Assembly (NCBI GenBank): GCA_009838975.1
Contig: VXQO01000162.1
Span: 31,081 to 95,080 of the forward strand
Direction of reading: 5' to 3'
Source: Gemmatimonadota bacterium
GTDB lineage: Bacteria > Gemmatimonadota > Gemmatimonadetes > Longimicrobiales > Gaopeijiaceae
Length of the DNA stretch: 64,000 nucleotides
The notes beneath the pieces were generated by a model. The model was not told the DNA's origin, ran no database searches, and was given only the letters and a program-made list of their open reading frames with translations. The position numbers were made by a program, and so were the translations under genes. This document shows positions 55,118-63,102 of this stretch, piece after piece. Numbering within the stretch: the stretch's first letter is position 1; each line of letters starts with the position of its first letter.

Positions 55118-56342
55118 CGTCTGCCTCGGCGTCGTCGTCGGCACCGGTCTCGTCAGCGGCGCCCGAGCTGGCGATGCCAATCACGCCGTCCTCGCGGCGG
55201 GCCAGGGACAGCACCTCCTTCGGGCCGAAGAGGTCGAGAAGTTCGGGCGAGGAGGTGCTGGCCAGCAGCTGGGATCGCGTCGCTGAAAACGCTTCGTGGA
55301 ACGCGGGCAAGCCGCTTGCGGGCAACGCGCGTTCAGGGTCGTCGACCAGGAAGACCCGGTCGGCGGAGGACAGGAAGGGAGACACCGTGAATGCCAGCAG
55401 GTGCAGCGTGCCGTCGGAGACGATCCACGAGGGCGCTTCCAGATCACCGCTAAAGCGAAGCACCAGGTAGCCGTAGCGGTCGGCTTCCCGGCGGGCGACG
55501 TGGATGTCCTCGAGCCCGGGCACGGCGGCGCGCAACAGGGAGAGCCACGTTGCGAAGCGTTTGGCGGACTCGCGCCGGAGCCGTGAGACAACCCAGGGAA
55601 GGTTGGATGCGCCTTCGAGCAGCACTCTTTCGGGCTGGCCCGGGGGGCTCGGGCACCGCATCGCCCGCACGTCGGGGCGGATCCTGACGACGCCGGTCTC
55701 CAGCATGCGCTTGATCGCCGTGGTCACCGGGCGAATCGCAGGCGAATCCGGGAGCGTGCCGAGCGCCGACCTCGACGGACCCAGCGCGATCTCCGTGACC
55801 CAACCCTTTTCCGGGTCGCGTTCCCTGTAGAAGCGGTCCGTTCCCCCCGGGGTCTTGCTCAACACGGTGCGCGATCCCGGCCGGCTCGACGCCAGGATCG
55901 TCCGGGGCGGGTCCGGCATGTCCGGGAAGAGGCTCGGCTGCACGATGTCGGGAGCCTCGCGCACCGGACTGAGAATCCCCCGTTCCGTGTGTATGGATAC
56001 GCCGTCGCCGTCTCCCCGCAGAGCCACCTCGTATCGGTAGACCCCAAATGCGCTACCCGACGGAAGGTGATCGCGGGACTGCTCCGGAAGCTCGAACTCG
56101 ACGGCCAGTTCGAAGCCGGGATCCTCGCCCGGCCGTCCCCACACGAGGTCGCGCAGGTCGTCGGCACGTCGCGCGACGGCAACCCTCGGCCCCTGCCGAA
56201 CGAGGTCTCGCAGAAACCCCAGCGCGCCGATCAGCGTGCTCTTTCCGCCGCCGACAGGCCCAGTCACCAGTGTGCGCCGTCCAAGTTCGACATCCAGGTG
56301 ACGCAGACACCGGTAGTTGAGGACCTGGATTCGGCGGATCAC
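55080..56342 (-). CDS. SMC/RecF-like AAA ATPase (AAA_21 type)
   Basis: A 420-residue ABC-class ATPase. The GTG at 56342 follows AGGAGG by six bases and starts the family N-terminus MIRRIQVLNYRCLRHLDVEL. Walker A is GPVGGGKST (residues 28-36), the ABC signature is SDGTLHLLAF (Ser309 on) and Walker B is FLVDDPERALP (Asp334, Asp335). The family's usual acidic pair after the hydrophobic strand is Asp-Asp here. Related proteins (COG1106/COG4637) include OLD-like and antiviral ATPases as well as uncharacterised ones. The 3' end overlaps the convergent P-loop gene by 38 bases. No nuclease gene adjoins. Confidence 0.9.
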   Translation of the reverse strand: MIRRIQVLNYRCLRHLDVELGRRTLVTGPVGGGKSTLIGALGFLRDLVRQGPRVAVARRADDLRDLVWGRPGEDPGFELAVEFELPEQSRDHLPSGSAFGVYRYEVALRGDGDGVSIHTERGILSPVREAPDIVQPSLFPDMPDPPRTILASSRPGSRTVLSKTPGGTDRFYRERDPEKGWVTEIALGPSRSALGTLPDSPAIRPVTTAIKRMLETGVVRIRPDVRAMRCPSPPGQPERVLLEGASNLPWVVSRLRRESAKRFATWLSLLRAAVPGLEDIHVARREADRYGYLVLRFSGDLEAPSWIVSDGTLHLLAFTVSPFLSSADRVFLVDDPERALPASGLPAFHEAFSATRSQLLASTSSPELLDLFGPKEVLSLARREDGVIGIASSGAADETGADDDAEADASAGHSATSDEP

Positions 56343-56421
56343 GCTGAACGCCTCCTGCCGCTGGGGCACCGGGGGAGAGTGCGATTCGGTGACTGATCAT
56401 TGTGGAGCCGAAGGCCGGTCG

Positions 56422-58734
56422 TCAATCAGCGCCGGGTGCCAATACCAGCCGGTACTCCGCGCGCGCCTCCACCGCCTCCCGCGAGAAGAGCATCGGGAAG
56501 TAATCCTGGTCGGCCCAGTCCTCGGTGAGATTGCCGTAGTAGGGGCTGCCCGGCCGCCCGGACTGCCCGGGCGCGTTGGTGAACAGTGACCCGTCCAGGT
56601 CGGAGAAATCGACGATGTGTCGGTAGGTGGCGCCAGTGGCGGCCACCGTGCCCGCGCCTCCCGACCGCTCCGCCGCCGGCAGGTCGTAGGCGGTCACCAG
56701 CGAGTGCGGGAATTCGTTGCGGTGGTCGCGTCCCCAGCGCCATTGGGCCGGGTCGTCGCCCTGGTCGGCCGTGATCCGTTCGATAGCGGCTGCCAGAACC
56801 TCCTCGTAAGCGGTCGCTCCGGATCCACTCGCGCTGCTCCGGTGCTCATCCAGAGCGTCGCGGTCGAGCCGGCGGTAGATCGCGGCCGCCCGGCTGGCAC
56901 GGTCGAAGACCCCGTCCCACGCGGCCAGTTCGGCGCGGTAGGGCTCCAATTCCGCGTCGTTCGCCGTCCATCCCCGAAAGAGTGCCGCGTCGCGGGCGGC
57001 CGAAGCCGAGTACGCGTCCTGCTGGAGCAGCCGCGAGTCCTCCAGCGTGAAGTCGCCGCCCGCGTTCAGCACCTGTTCCACCCGCGCGAAGCGGGCGAAG
57101 GGTCCGGCGGTCTTGAAGAAGAGCGGCGGATCGTATCCGGGCGGATGGATGTCGTGGTTGGCCGTCCCCACCCAGCCGCGCTCGGGGTTGAATTCGGTGG
57201 GTAGGTCGTCGCGGAACCCGTCCCACTCGTATTCGCCGGTCCCCGGCACCGGCAGCCGTCCGTGCCAGTTGCGGCGGCTCGGCGAGAGCGCCGCGGCCTG
57301 CCAGGCGATATTCCCGTCCGCGTCTCCACAGATCATGTTTTCGGTGGGGGCCAGCCAGTAGCGCAACTCGTCGACGAAGCCGGCGCAGTCGGAGACCACG
57401 TTGAGCCGCAGCCCGGAGAGGTATCCCGTGGTTCCGGGCTCGTGCATGGTCGAGCGCATGGCGTAGGCGAGGTTGTTGTCCGGGTCGCGGTGGAAGATCG
57501 GGCCGTGGCGCGAGAACTCCAGCTCGATGGTCACGGGCTCGCCGTCCTTCACCTGGACGGTCTCGGTGATGGTCCGCACCTCTTCCCAGCCGTCGCCCCA
57601 GCGCACCTGCTTCGGGTTGTCCGGGTTCACCTGCTCGACGTACACGTCCGACTGGTCGGTACCCACGATCGTGAGCCCCCACGCGATCCGTCCGTTGTGC
57701 CCGATCGCCACTCCCGGGAGCACCGGCTCGGTCGACCCGATGGCGGTCCAGCCGGGGGCGTCCAGGTGTACGACGTAGCGGAGCGACGGATTCGTGACCC
57801 CGCGGTGCGGGTCGTTGGCCACGATCGCGTGACCGCTCGCCGTGCGACTCCCGTGAATGGCCCAGTTGTTGCTCCCGGGGGAAGTCTCGCGCGCCCCCAG
57901 GTTCAGCGCCATCTCCGATCCCGTCCAGCCGTCGTAGGGAGGGACCAGGGGCGGACTGCTCATCGCGTTGCGGAAGCCGGTCACTCCGGTCAGCACGTCA
58001 TCCGAGATCAGCGACAGGTCGACGCCCCCTGGTACCTCGAGTTCGCGCCAGGGAGTGGGGTTCGCCTGCCGATTGGCCTCCTCGGCTCCCAGTTCGGCCA
58101 CCCGCTCGGCCAGCCGCAGCTCTCGGCGCACGTCCCCGAGGGGCATCGCGGTCTGCATGCGCAGCAGCGGCGTCTCGGCGGTCCAGGGCTCGGGCTCGAT
58201 CCCGGTCAACAGGAATTCGACGGGCAGTTCTCCCGCCGCCATGGCGTGGTCGATGTAGGCGTTGATCCCGGACGCGAAAGCCTCGAGGATGCGTCGGCCC
58301 TCGGGGTGGTAGCTGGTGTACTCCTCGTCATCAAAGGGGCCCCGGAACTTGAGCAGACGCGCGACACGGTCGTGTTGGAGGGCGCCCGGGCCCAGCACTT
58401 CGGCCAGCCGCCCCTCGCCGGCCCTGCGGTACATCTCCATCTGCCAGAGACGATCCTGGGCCTGGACGAAGCCCTGGGCGAAGAAGAGATCGTCGAGGTT
58501 GGATGCGTAGATATGCGGCACGCCCCAGGGGTCACGCAGCACCTCGACTTCGGCCTGTAGCCCGGGGACCTGGATGCTGCCCTCGATTTGGGGAAGGTGC
58601 GCCTCGGCGAGTTCCTCGAAGCTCGCGCCGGGTGCTTCCGCGCAGGCGGGTGCCAAGGCGAGGAGGAGAAGTATGACGACAGGGGTGGGACTGCCGGGGC
58701 TGCGGTCGAATCGGGGGGCTTGAGGCGGGCGCAT
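56422..58734 (-). CDS. Penicillin acylase family N-terminal nucleophile hydrolase
   Basis: A 770-residue lipoprotein (LALAPAC lipobox around residue 31) of the penicillin amidase/AHL-acylase family. The ATG follows GGAGG by three to four bases. The self-processing site is clear at SPGSNNWAIHGSRT, making Ser288 the nucleophile of the beta chain; the alpha-chain landmarks DPWGVPHIYA and FAQGFVQAQDRLWQMEM are present. Such enzymes hydrolyse penicillin side chains, acyl-homoserine lactones or other N-acyl amides outside the cytoplasm. A quorum-quenching role is possible but not shown. Upstream lies the tRNA-Ser region. Confidence 0.94.
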   Translation of the reverse strand: MRPPQAPRFDRSPGSPTPVVILLLLALAPACAEAPGASFEELAEAHLPQIEGSIQVPGLQAEVEVLRDPWGVPHIYASNLDDLFFAQGFVQAQDRLWQMEMYRRAGEGRLAEVLGPGALQHDRVARLLKFRGPFDDEEYTSYHPEGRRILEAFASGINAYIDHAMAAGELPVEFLLTGIEPEPWTAETPLLRMQTAMPLGDVRRELRLAERVAELGAEEANRQANPTPWRELEVPGGVDLSLISDDVLTGVTGFRNAMSSPPLVPPYDGWTGSEMALNLGARETSPGSNNWAIHGSRTASGHAIVANDPHRGVTNPSLRYVVHLDAPGWTAIGSTEPVLPGVAIGHNGRIAWGLTIVGTDQSDVYVEQVNPDNPKQVRWGDGWEEVRTITETVQVKDGEPVTIELEFSRHGPIFHRDPDNNLAYAMRSTMHEPGTTGYLSGLRLNVVSDCAGFVDELRYWLAPTENMICGDADGNIAWQAAALSPSRRNWHGRLPVPGTGEYEWDGFRDDLPTEFNPERGWVGTANHDIHPPGYDPPLFFKTAGPFARFARVEQVLNAGGDFTLEDSRLLQQDAYSASAARDAALFRGWTANDAELEPYRAELAAWDGVFDRASRAAAIYRRLDRDALDEHRSSASGSGATAYEEVLAAAIERITADQGDDPAQWRWGRDHRNEFPHSLVTAYDLPAAERSGGAGTVAATGATYRHIVDFSDLDGSLFTNAPGQSGRPGSPYYGNLTEDWADQDYFPMLFSREAVEARAEYRLVLAPGAD

Positions 58735-58756
58735 GGTTTCCTCCAGGAGAAGTCCG

Positions 58757-58782
58757 TGACGCTCAACGGAGGGAGTGGGATT
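58757..58782 (-). repeat. Direct partial copy of the tRNA-Ser 3' end and flank
   Basis: These 26 bases are identical to 58887-58912, which comprise the 3' acceptor strand and part of the T-arm of tRNA-Ser plus ten flanking bases. The copies lie 130 bases apart in the same orientation. This is typical of a scar left by integration or duplication at a tRNA gene. Confidence 0.85.
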
Positions 58783-58857
58783 GGCCTGCGGCCGGCTTCG
58801 CCGTCCTCAGCCGTCTCTGGCGCTTTCGCCTGGCGGCGCAACCGCCTCCGGCTCGAC

Positions 58858-58879
58858 ACCGTTCGAATCCCCTTCCCCC
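58858..58879 (+). repeat. Inverted degenerate copy of the tRNA-Ser 3' end
   Basis: GTTCGAATCCC followed by CTTCCCCCC on the plus strand resembles the tRNA-Ser 3' half (GTTCGAATCCC followed by ACTCCCTCC on the minus strand). Eleven bases match exactly. It forms an inverted repeat with 58907-58917. It could be decay of a former tRNA copy or a chance match of a conserved T-arm. Confidence 0.45.
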
Positions 58880-58896
58880 CAATCGCTGACGCTCAA

Positions 58897-58980
<84 letters not shown>

Positions 58981-59044
58981 CAAGCCGAAAAGATGGCGGC
59001 GAGCGCGGCCGGCCTCAAGTTGTCGTCGTCCTGCCGGTGCCGGG

Positions 59045-60748
59045 CTAGTGCCGGAACAGCCTCCGTCCGGTGAACACCATCGCGATGCCGTGCTCGTCAG
59101 CGGCTTCAATCACCTCGGGGTCGCGGATCGAACCGCCCGGCTGCACGATCGCGCGCACGCCGGCCTCGGCGGCCGCATCGACTCCGTCGCGGAAGGGGAA
59201 AAACGCGTCCGAGGCAAGCGCGCACCCTTCAAGCTCCGATCCCAGACCCACCTCGCGAGCCTTCTGAACAGCCAGGCGCGACGAATCCACGCGGCTCATC
59301 TGCCCCGCTCCGATACCGACGGTCGCGCGCCCGCGTGCCAGTAGAATCGCGTTCGACTTGACCCCTGCAACGGCGGCCCACGCGAAAGAAAGATCCTGCT
59401 GCTCCGCCTCCGTGGGCTGGCGCGCGCCAACCACCTTCCAGCCTGCAGAGCCGATCCCGTAGAACGGTGGATCCGGCAAGGACTGGAACAGCACACCGCC
59501 GTAGACCGAACGGAAGGACCGCGCACCCGCATGACCCGCCGCACCCGCCAGGAAACGGGCTGCCGCGCGAACGGATTCGTCCAGCGCGCTCCAGCCCCTG
59601 TCACCGACGGGCTCCGCCGGATGGGTGTCCGCCGACCCCGTGAAACGCAGCAGCCGAATGTTCTTCTTCGCGCACAGTACTCCCAGCGCCTGGTCCGTGA
59701 AACCGGGAGCCACCACGCACTCCACGAACATTCCGCCGATCGCCCTGGCGGTCTCGAGGTCCACGGGGCGATTCATCGCGATCACCGAACCGAAGGCCGA
59801 CACGGGATCGGTCGCCCGCGCCCGCTCGAAAGCCGCCTCCAGCACGGGACGCACCGCGAGCCCACATGGTGTGGTGTGCTTGACGATACAAACCGCCGGG
59901 TCGACGGAAAACGCGAACGGCGCAACGCTCAACAACGCACCGTCCAGATCGAGCAGATTGTTGTACGACAGTGACTTGCCATGCAATTGTTCAAGTTCTG
60001 CGATACCATGGCCGCGTGTCGCCGCCGCGTAGAAGGCCGCGTCCTGACCGGGGTTCTCGCCGTAGCGGAGCAGGTCGCGTCTCTCCAGTTCCAGCGTGAC
60101 CCGTTCGGGCATGTCGTCGCCCGTCTCCGTGCGCACCCCGTCGCCCTCGGCCAACCCTTCCAGGTACGCTGCGATCGCCTGGTCGTAGGCCGAAATCTCG
60201 CGGAACACCCTGGCCGCGAGTCTTCGCCGCAGCGCGGCCGTCCCGCCCTTACCGCGAGCGGACTCCGCGGAAGAGACGGCCTCCAGCACCGCCCCGTAGT
60301 CGTCGGGATCGACCACCACCCACACGTCACGGTGGTTCTTGGCGGCGGCGCGGATCAGGGTGGGACCGCCGATGTCGACTTTCTCCATGGCCAGCGCGGG
60401 CGTAACGTCCGGCGCCGCAATCGTTTCGCGGAATGGATAGAGGTTGACCGCGACGAGGTCGATGGGGCCGTACCCCTGCCGCTCGAGCTCGGCCATGTCG
60501 TCCGGGTGCTCGCGGCGCGCCAGCAGGCCCGCGTGGATGGCGGGATGCAGCGTCTTCACGCGCCCGTCCATCATCTCGGGGTGCCCGGTGACGAAAGCGA
60601 CCTCGGTTACCGCAACCCCGGCGTCGGCCAGCACCCGCGCCGTTCCCCCGGTCGACAGGACCTCCCACCCCTGCCTCGCCAGCGCCCGACCGAACATGAC
60701 GATGCCCGTCTTGTCCGACACGCTCAGCAACGCCCTACGTGGCGCCAC
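59045..60748 (-). CDS. purH: Bifunctional AICAR formyltransferase / IMP cyclohydrolase
   Basis: A 567-residue enzyme for the last two steps of IMP synthesis. The GTG at 60748 follows GGAGG by five bases and gives [15 protein letters not shown], the family start; GTG at 60754 would leave no spacing. The N-terminal MGS-like cyclohydrolase domain contains [25 protein letters not shown] and NLYPF. The transformylase domain has [24 protein letters not shown] and [11 protein letters not shown], and ends in [10 protein letters not shown]...[10 protein letters not shown]. It is about 40 residues longer than E. coli PurH, through small inserts in the second half. It overlaps the purN 3' end by 14 bases. 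Confidence 0.97.
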   Translation of the reverse strand: MAPRRALLSVSDKTGIVMFGRALARQGWEVLSTGGTARVLADAGVAVTEVAFVTGHPEMMDGRVKTLHPAIHAGLLARREHPDDMAELERQGYGPIDLVAVNLYPFRETIAAPDVTPALAMEKVDIGGPTLIRAAAKNHRDVWVVVDPDDYGAVLEAVSSAESARGKGGTAALRRRLAARVFREISAYDQAIAAYLEGLAEGDGVRTETGDDMPERVTLELERRDLLRYGENPGQDAAFYAAATRGHGIAELEQLHGKSLSYNNLLDLDGALLSVAPFAFSVDPAVCIVKHTTPCGLAVRPVLEAAFERARATDPVSAFGSVIAMNRPVDLETARAIGGMFVECVVAPGFTDQALGVLCAKKNIRLLRFTGSADTHPAEPVGDRGWSALDESVRAAARFLAGAAGHAGARSFRSVYGGVLFQSLPDPPFYGIGSAGWKVVGARQPTEAEQQDLSFAWAAVAGVKSNAILLARGRATVGIGAGQMSRVDSSRLAVQKAREVGLGSELEGCALASDAFFPFRDGVDAAAEAGVRAIVQPGGSIRDPEVIEAADEHGIAMVFTGRRLFRH

Positions 60749-61430
60749 GCTCACCTCCGAAACCGGCGACGATCGCCTCTCGCAACGTTGCCCCGCGCGC
60801 CGCGCCACCGTCAGCGCACCATGCGAAAGACGGCGCCGCCCCCCCGTCGGGCCACCCGTCCGCGACCGCCCGCGCCAACGCATCCGCCGCTGCGGGGTAC
60901 AGAGTGTGCTCCACCTCGAGCACCCTCGCCGCCAGCGTGTCCGCGCTGTCCCCGGGGCCCACCGGCACGGGCCACTGCGCAAGGATCCTGCCCTCGTCGT
61001 AGCGCTCGTTCACGAAGTGGATCGTGGCTCCGGAGAGCGTCGCGCCGGAACGAAGGACCGCCTCGTGCACCTGGTGCCCGTACATTCCCTGGCCGCCGAA
61101 CGCCGGGAGCAGCGCCGGATGGATGTTGAGGATCCTGTCCCGGTAGGCTCGGCAGACCGCAGCCGGAAGGAGCTTGAGGAAGCCGGCCAGCAGAATTCCC
61201 TCGGCCCGGTGGCGCGCCAAGAGAAGCAACAGTTCACCGCCCGCGGCATCGTCATCGAAGTCGATCCGGCACACGGCCCGCCCCATCGCGCGCGCCCGCT
61301 CCTCGGCCACGCACGGCCGATCGGAAACGAGCAGTTCGATACGGTAGGCCGCCCCGTCGCCCTCGTGGTCGAGCAGCGCCTGCATGTTGGTTCCGGATCC
61401 CGACGCGAGAACTGCGAACGGGACGGTCAA
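60735..61430 (-). CDS. purN: Phosphoribosylglycinamide formyltransferase
   Basis: A 231-residue folate enzyme, third step of purine synthesis. The catalytic residues are Asn102 and His104 (LNIHPALLPAF) and Asp145 (RYDEGRIL); the phosphate loop is ASGSGTNMQALL (residues 9-20). The start is a TTG at 61430 overlapping the upstream hydrolase stop (TTGA), the only start fitting the family N-terminus (TVPFAVLASGSGTN). TTG initiation by coupling is plausible. The C-terminus is about 20 residues longer than E. coli PurN and reads into the purH start. Confidence 0.95.
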   Translation of the reverse strand: MTVPFAVLASGSGTNMQALLDHEGDGAAYRIELLVSDRPCVAEERARAMGRAVCRIDFDDDAAGGELLLLLARHRAEGILLAGFLKLLPAAVCRAYRDRILNIHPALLPAFGGQGMYGHQVHEAVLRSGATLSGATIHFVNERYDEGRILAQWPVPVGPGDSADTLAARVLEVEHTLYPAAADALARAVADGWPDGGAAPSFAWCADGGAARGATLREAIVAGFGGERGAT

Positions 61431-62128
61431 ACGAGTTCACCCCCGTAGACGGGGACCAGGAATGGGTTGGTGCGCTGTTCGTGCCCCACGGTGGTCTCGG
61501 GGCCATGCCCCGTGTAGAGCCGCGTTTCCGGAGGAAGCGTCAGTACGGTCCGGTGGATCGAATCGATAAGGGTCCTGTAGTCGCCGCCGGGCAGGTCGGT
61601 CCGACCGATGGACCCGAGGAAGACCACGTCTCCGACGATCGCGACGGGCTCTTCGGTGGAGACGAAAATGACGTGCCCGGGTGCGTGGCCCGGTGCGAAC
61701 ACGACCTCGAACCCCGATCCGCCGAAGGTGAGCGTATCGCCCGGCACCAGCTCCAGGTCCGGTGGCGGCTGCTTCTCGAACGGCACGCCGAAAGCCGCCG
61801 CCTGGGCCCAGATGTTGTCGTAGTAGATGCGCTCCGCGGGGTGAAGATGGACGGGCGCGCCGGTGGCCTTCTTTGCCACCGCGACTCCCTCGATGTGGTC
61901 GAGGTGAGCGTGCGTCAGCAGGATTGCGACCACCTCAAGCCCGCGTTCCCGTGCGGCGGCAAGCGCATCCGGCGTCGCGGCCCCCGGGTCGATCAGGACG
62001 CCGGAGCGCCCGTCGGCGCAGACCACAAGCACCGTGTTCTGCATGAAGGCGCCGCCGGTGAAGGAAAGGATCTCGATCGTCGACCCGGCGCGGCTAGACG
62101 GTGAAAGAGCTGCCGCAGCCACAACCAC
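61427..62128 (-). CDS. Metallo-beta-lactamase-fold hydrolase (glyoxalase II-like)
   Basis: About 233 residues. The metal motif THAHLDHIEG, GHAPGHVIF, GDVVFLGSIGRTDLPGG and GHGPETTVGHE give the complete MBL metal site. It resembles hydroxyacylglutathione hydrolases or persulfide dioxygenase-like proteins (YcbL class). The start is uncertain: no ATG or GTG lies between the iscA-like stop and the ATG at 62044, which would delete the first conserved strand, so a GTG at 62128 or 62122 overlapping the iscA-like gene is favoured. It is in the operon iscA-like, MBL, purN, purH. Confidence 0.88.
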   Translation of the reverse strand: MVVAAAALSPSSRAGSTIEILSFTGGAFMQNTVLVVCADGRSGVLIDPGAATPDALAAARERGLEVVAILLTHAHLDHIEGVAVAKKATGAPVHLHPAERIYYDNIWAQAAAFGVPFEKQPPPDLELVPGDTLTFGGSGFEVVFAPGHAPGHVIFVSTEEPVAIVGDVVFLGSIGRTDLPGGDYRTLIDSIHRTVLTLPPETRLYTGHGPETTVGHEQRTNPFLVPVYGGELV

Positions 62129-62423
62129 CGGTGGCCTGCGGATTGCTGAAGGAAAACCCCGAGCCCATCATCGAACTCACGTAGTCGATCTCGATCCCCT
62201 CCAGGTACTGCGCACTGAACGGGTCCACGAAGATCCGGATTCCGGACCTCTCGAGGATCTCGTCGTCGCCCTCCGGCGCCGCGTCTATATCCACTCCGTA
62301 CTGGAAACCGGAGCATCCGCCGGGAAGCACCGAGACCCGCAAACCGGCGTCGGGGCTCTCACCGAACTCCTGGAGGAAGCCCTTGACCTTGCTGGCCGCC
62401 TGTGGGGTGAGTGTCAGTTCCAT
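62094..62423 (-). CDS. A-type iron-sulfur carrier protein (IscA/ErpA family)
   Basis: A 109-residue protein with the three conserved cysteines: Cys37 (GGCSGFQYG) and Cys101/Cys103 (GGCGCGSSF). These bind iron or a cluster to be passed to apoenzymes. The start MELTLTPQAASKVK matches the family; a longer frame upstream is not homologous. IspG, whose Fe-S cluster is matured by such carriers, is present elsewhere in the window, and ErpA serves IspG in E. coli. Whether this is ErpA, IscA or SufA cannot be separated by sequence. A promoter with a palindrome lies upstream. Confidence 0.94.
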   Translation of the reverse strand: MELTLTPQAASKVKGFLQEFGESPDAGLRVSVLPGGCSGFQYGVDIDAAPEGDDEILERSGIRIFVDPFSAQYLEGIEIDYVSSMMGSGFSFSNPQATGGCGCGSSFTV

Positions 62424-62457
62424 CGCATCTATCCCGCACTTCCATATCTTGACCAGG

Positions 62458-62509
62458 GGCTGTTCAACAGCCGAAAACAAAAGCTATTCGAGCCGCCAAA
62501 CGGGGTCAA
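62458..62509 (-). promoter_or_regulatory. Promoter with overlapping palindrome upstream of the Fe-S carrier gene
   Basis: On the minus strand TTGACC (62509-62504) and TAGCTT (62486-62481) are separated by 17 bases. Immediately downstream, GGCTGTT-C-AACAGCC (62458-62472) is a perfect 15-base dyad at the expected start of transcription, suitable as an operator or a small hairpin. It lies about 35 bases before the gene start. The sequence does not match a regulator that I can name. Confidence 0.45.
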
Positions 62510-62523
62510 CGAGCCGGAGGCCG

Positions 62524-63102
62524 TCAGGGCGCCGGCGAACGTCCCGGGCTCTCGCCGCCCGACTCCAGACGCCCGATCAGCTCCGCGGCCGCGGCCAGGT
62601 CGTCCACAACGCGGAAATCGTCGTCCAGGCCGTCAGCGTGCATCGCTCCGTGTCCCGTGCGCACGAGGATCCCCGTCCCGCCGAGCTTTCGCGCCGGAAG
62701 CACGTCGCTGCGCTTGTCACCGATGAAGTAGGAGTTGGAGAGCTCCAGCTCGAGGTCGCGGGCGGCTTTTCGATACATCACCGGGCTTGGTTTGCGGCAG
62801 GTCCTGCGGGGATCGCCGCCTGGGCCGTCCGGGCAGAAGTACGTCGCGTCGACGGCCATGCCCGCACGGGCCAGCTGCCGCTTGGTCTCGGCCGCCACGC
62901 GGTGGTAGTCGGCCAGCGTGTAGAGCCCCCTGCCGATCCCCGACTGATTGGTCACCACCACGAGCGCGAACCCCAGCTCCCTCATCTTGCGGAGCGCCGT
63001 AATGGCCCCGGGGATGAGCGCGACGTCCGCCGGATCGGCGACGTAGTACCGGTCTTCGATGATCGTCCCATCGCGGTCGGCGAAGACGGCCCGGCGCCGC
63101 AT
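62524..63102 (-). CDS. gmhB: D,D-heptose 1,7-bisphosphate phosphatase (HAD)
   Basis: A 192-residue HAD phosphatase. The motif ADRDGTIIEDRYYV holds Asp9 and Asp11, VVTNQSGIGRG follows, and GDKRSD (about 127-132) is motif III. It removes the 1- or 7-phosphate from glycero-manno-heptose bisphosphate for LPS-core or S-layer heptose. The zinc loop is reduced: Cys90 and Cys102 are present (FCPDGPGGDPRRTCRKP), but the usual His and fourth Cys are not, Asp92 standing in the His place. The ATG at 63102 overlaps the selA stop (TGATG). No other heptose gene is in view. Confidence 0.88.
   Translation of the reverse strand: MRRRAVFADRDGTIIEDRYYVADPADVALIPGAITALRKMRELGFALVVVTNQSGIGRGLYTLADYHRVAAETKRQLARAGMAVDATYFCPDGPGGDPRRTCRKPSPVMYRKAARDLELELSNSYFIGDKRSDVLPARKLGGTGILVRTGHGAMHADGLDDDFRVVDDLAAAAELIGRLESGGESPGRSPAP

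Noticed and set aside
55080..56342. OLD-family (defence) assignment for the AAA ATPase
   Set aside because: The TOPRIM nuclease domain of OLD proteins is absent and there is no nuclease gene beside it, so only the broad ATPase class is supported.
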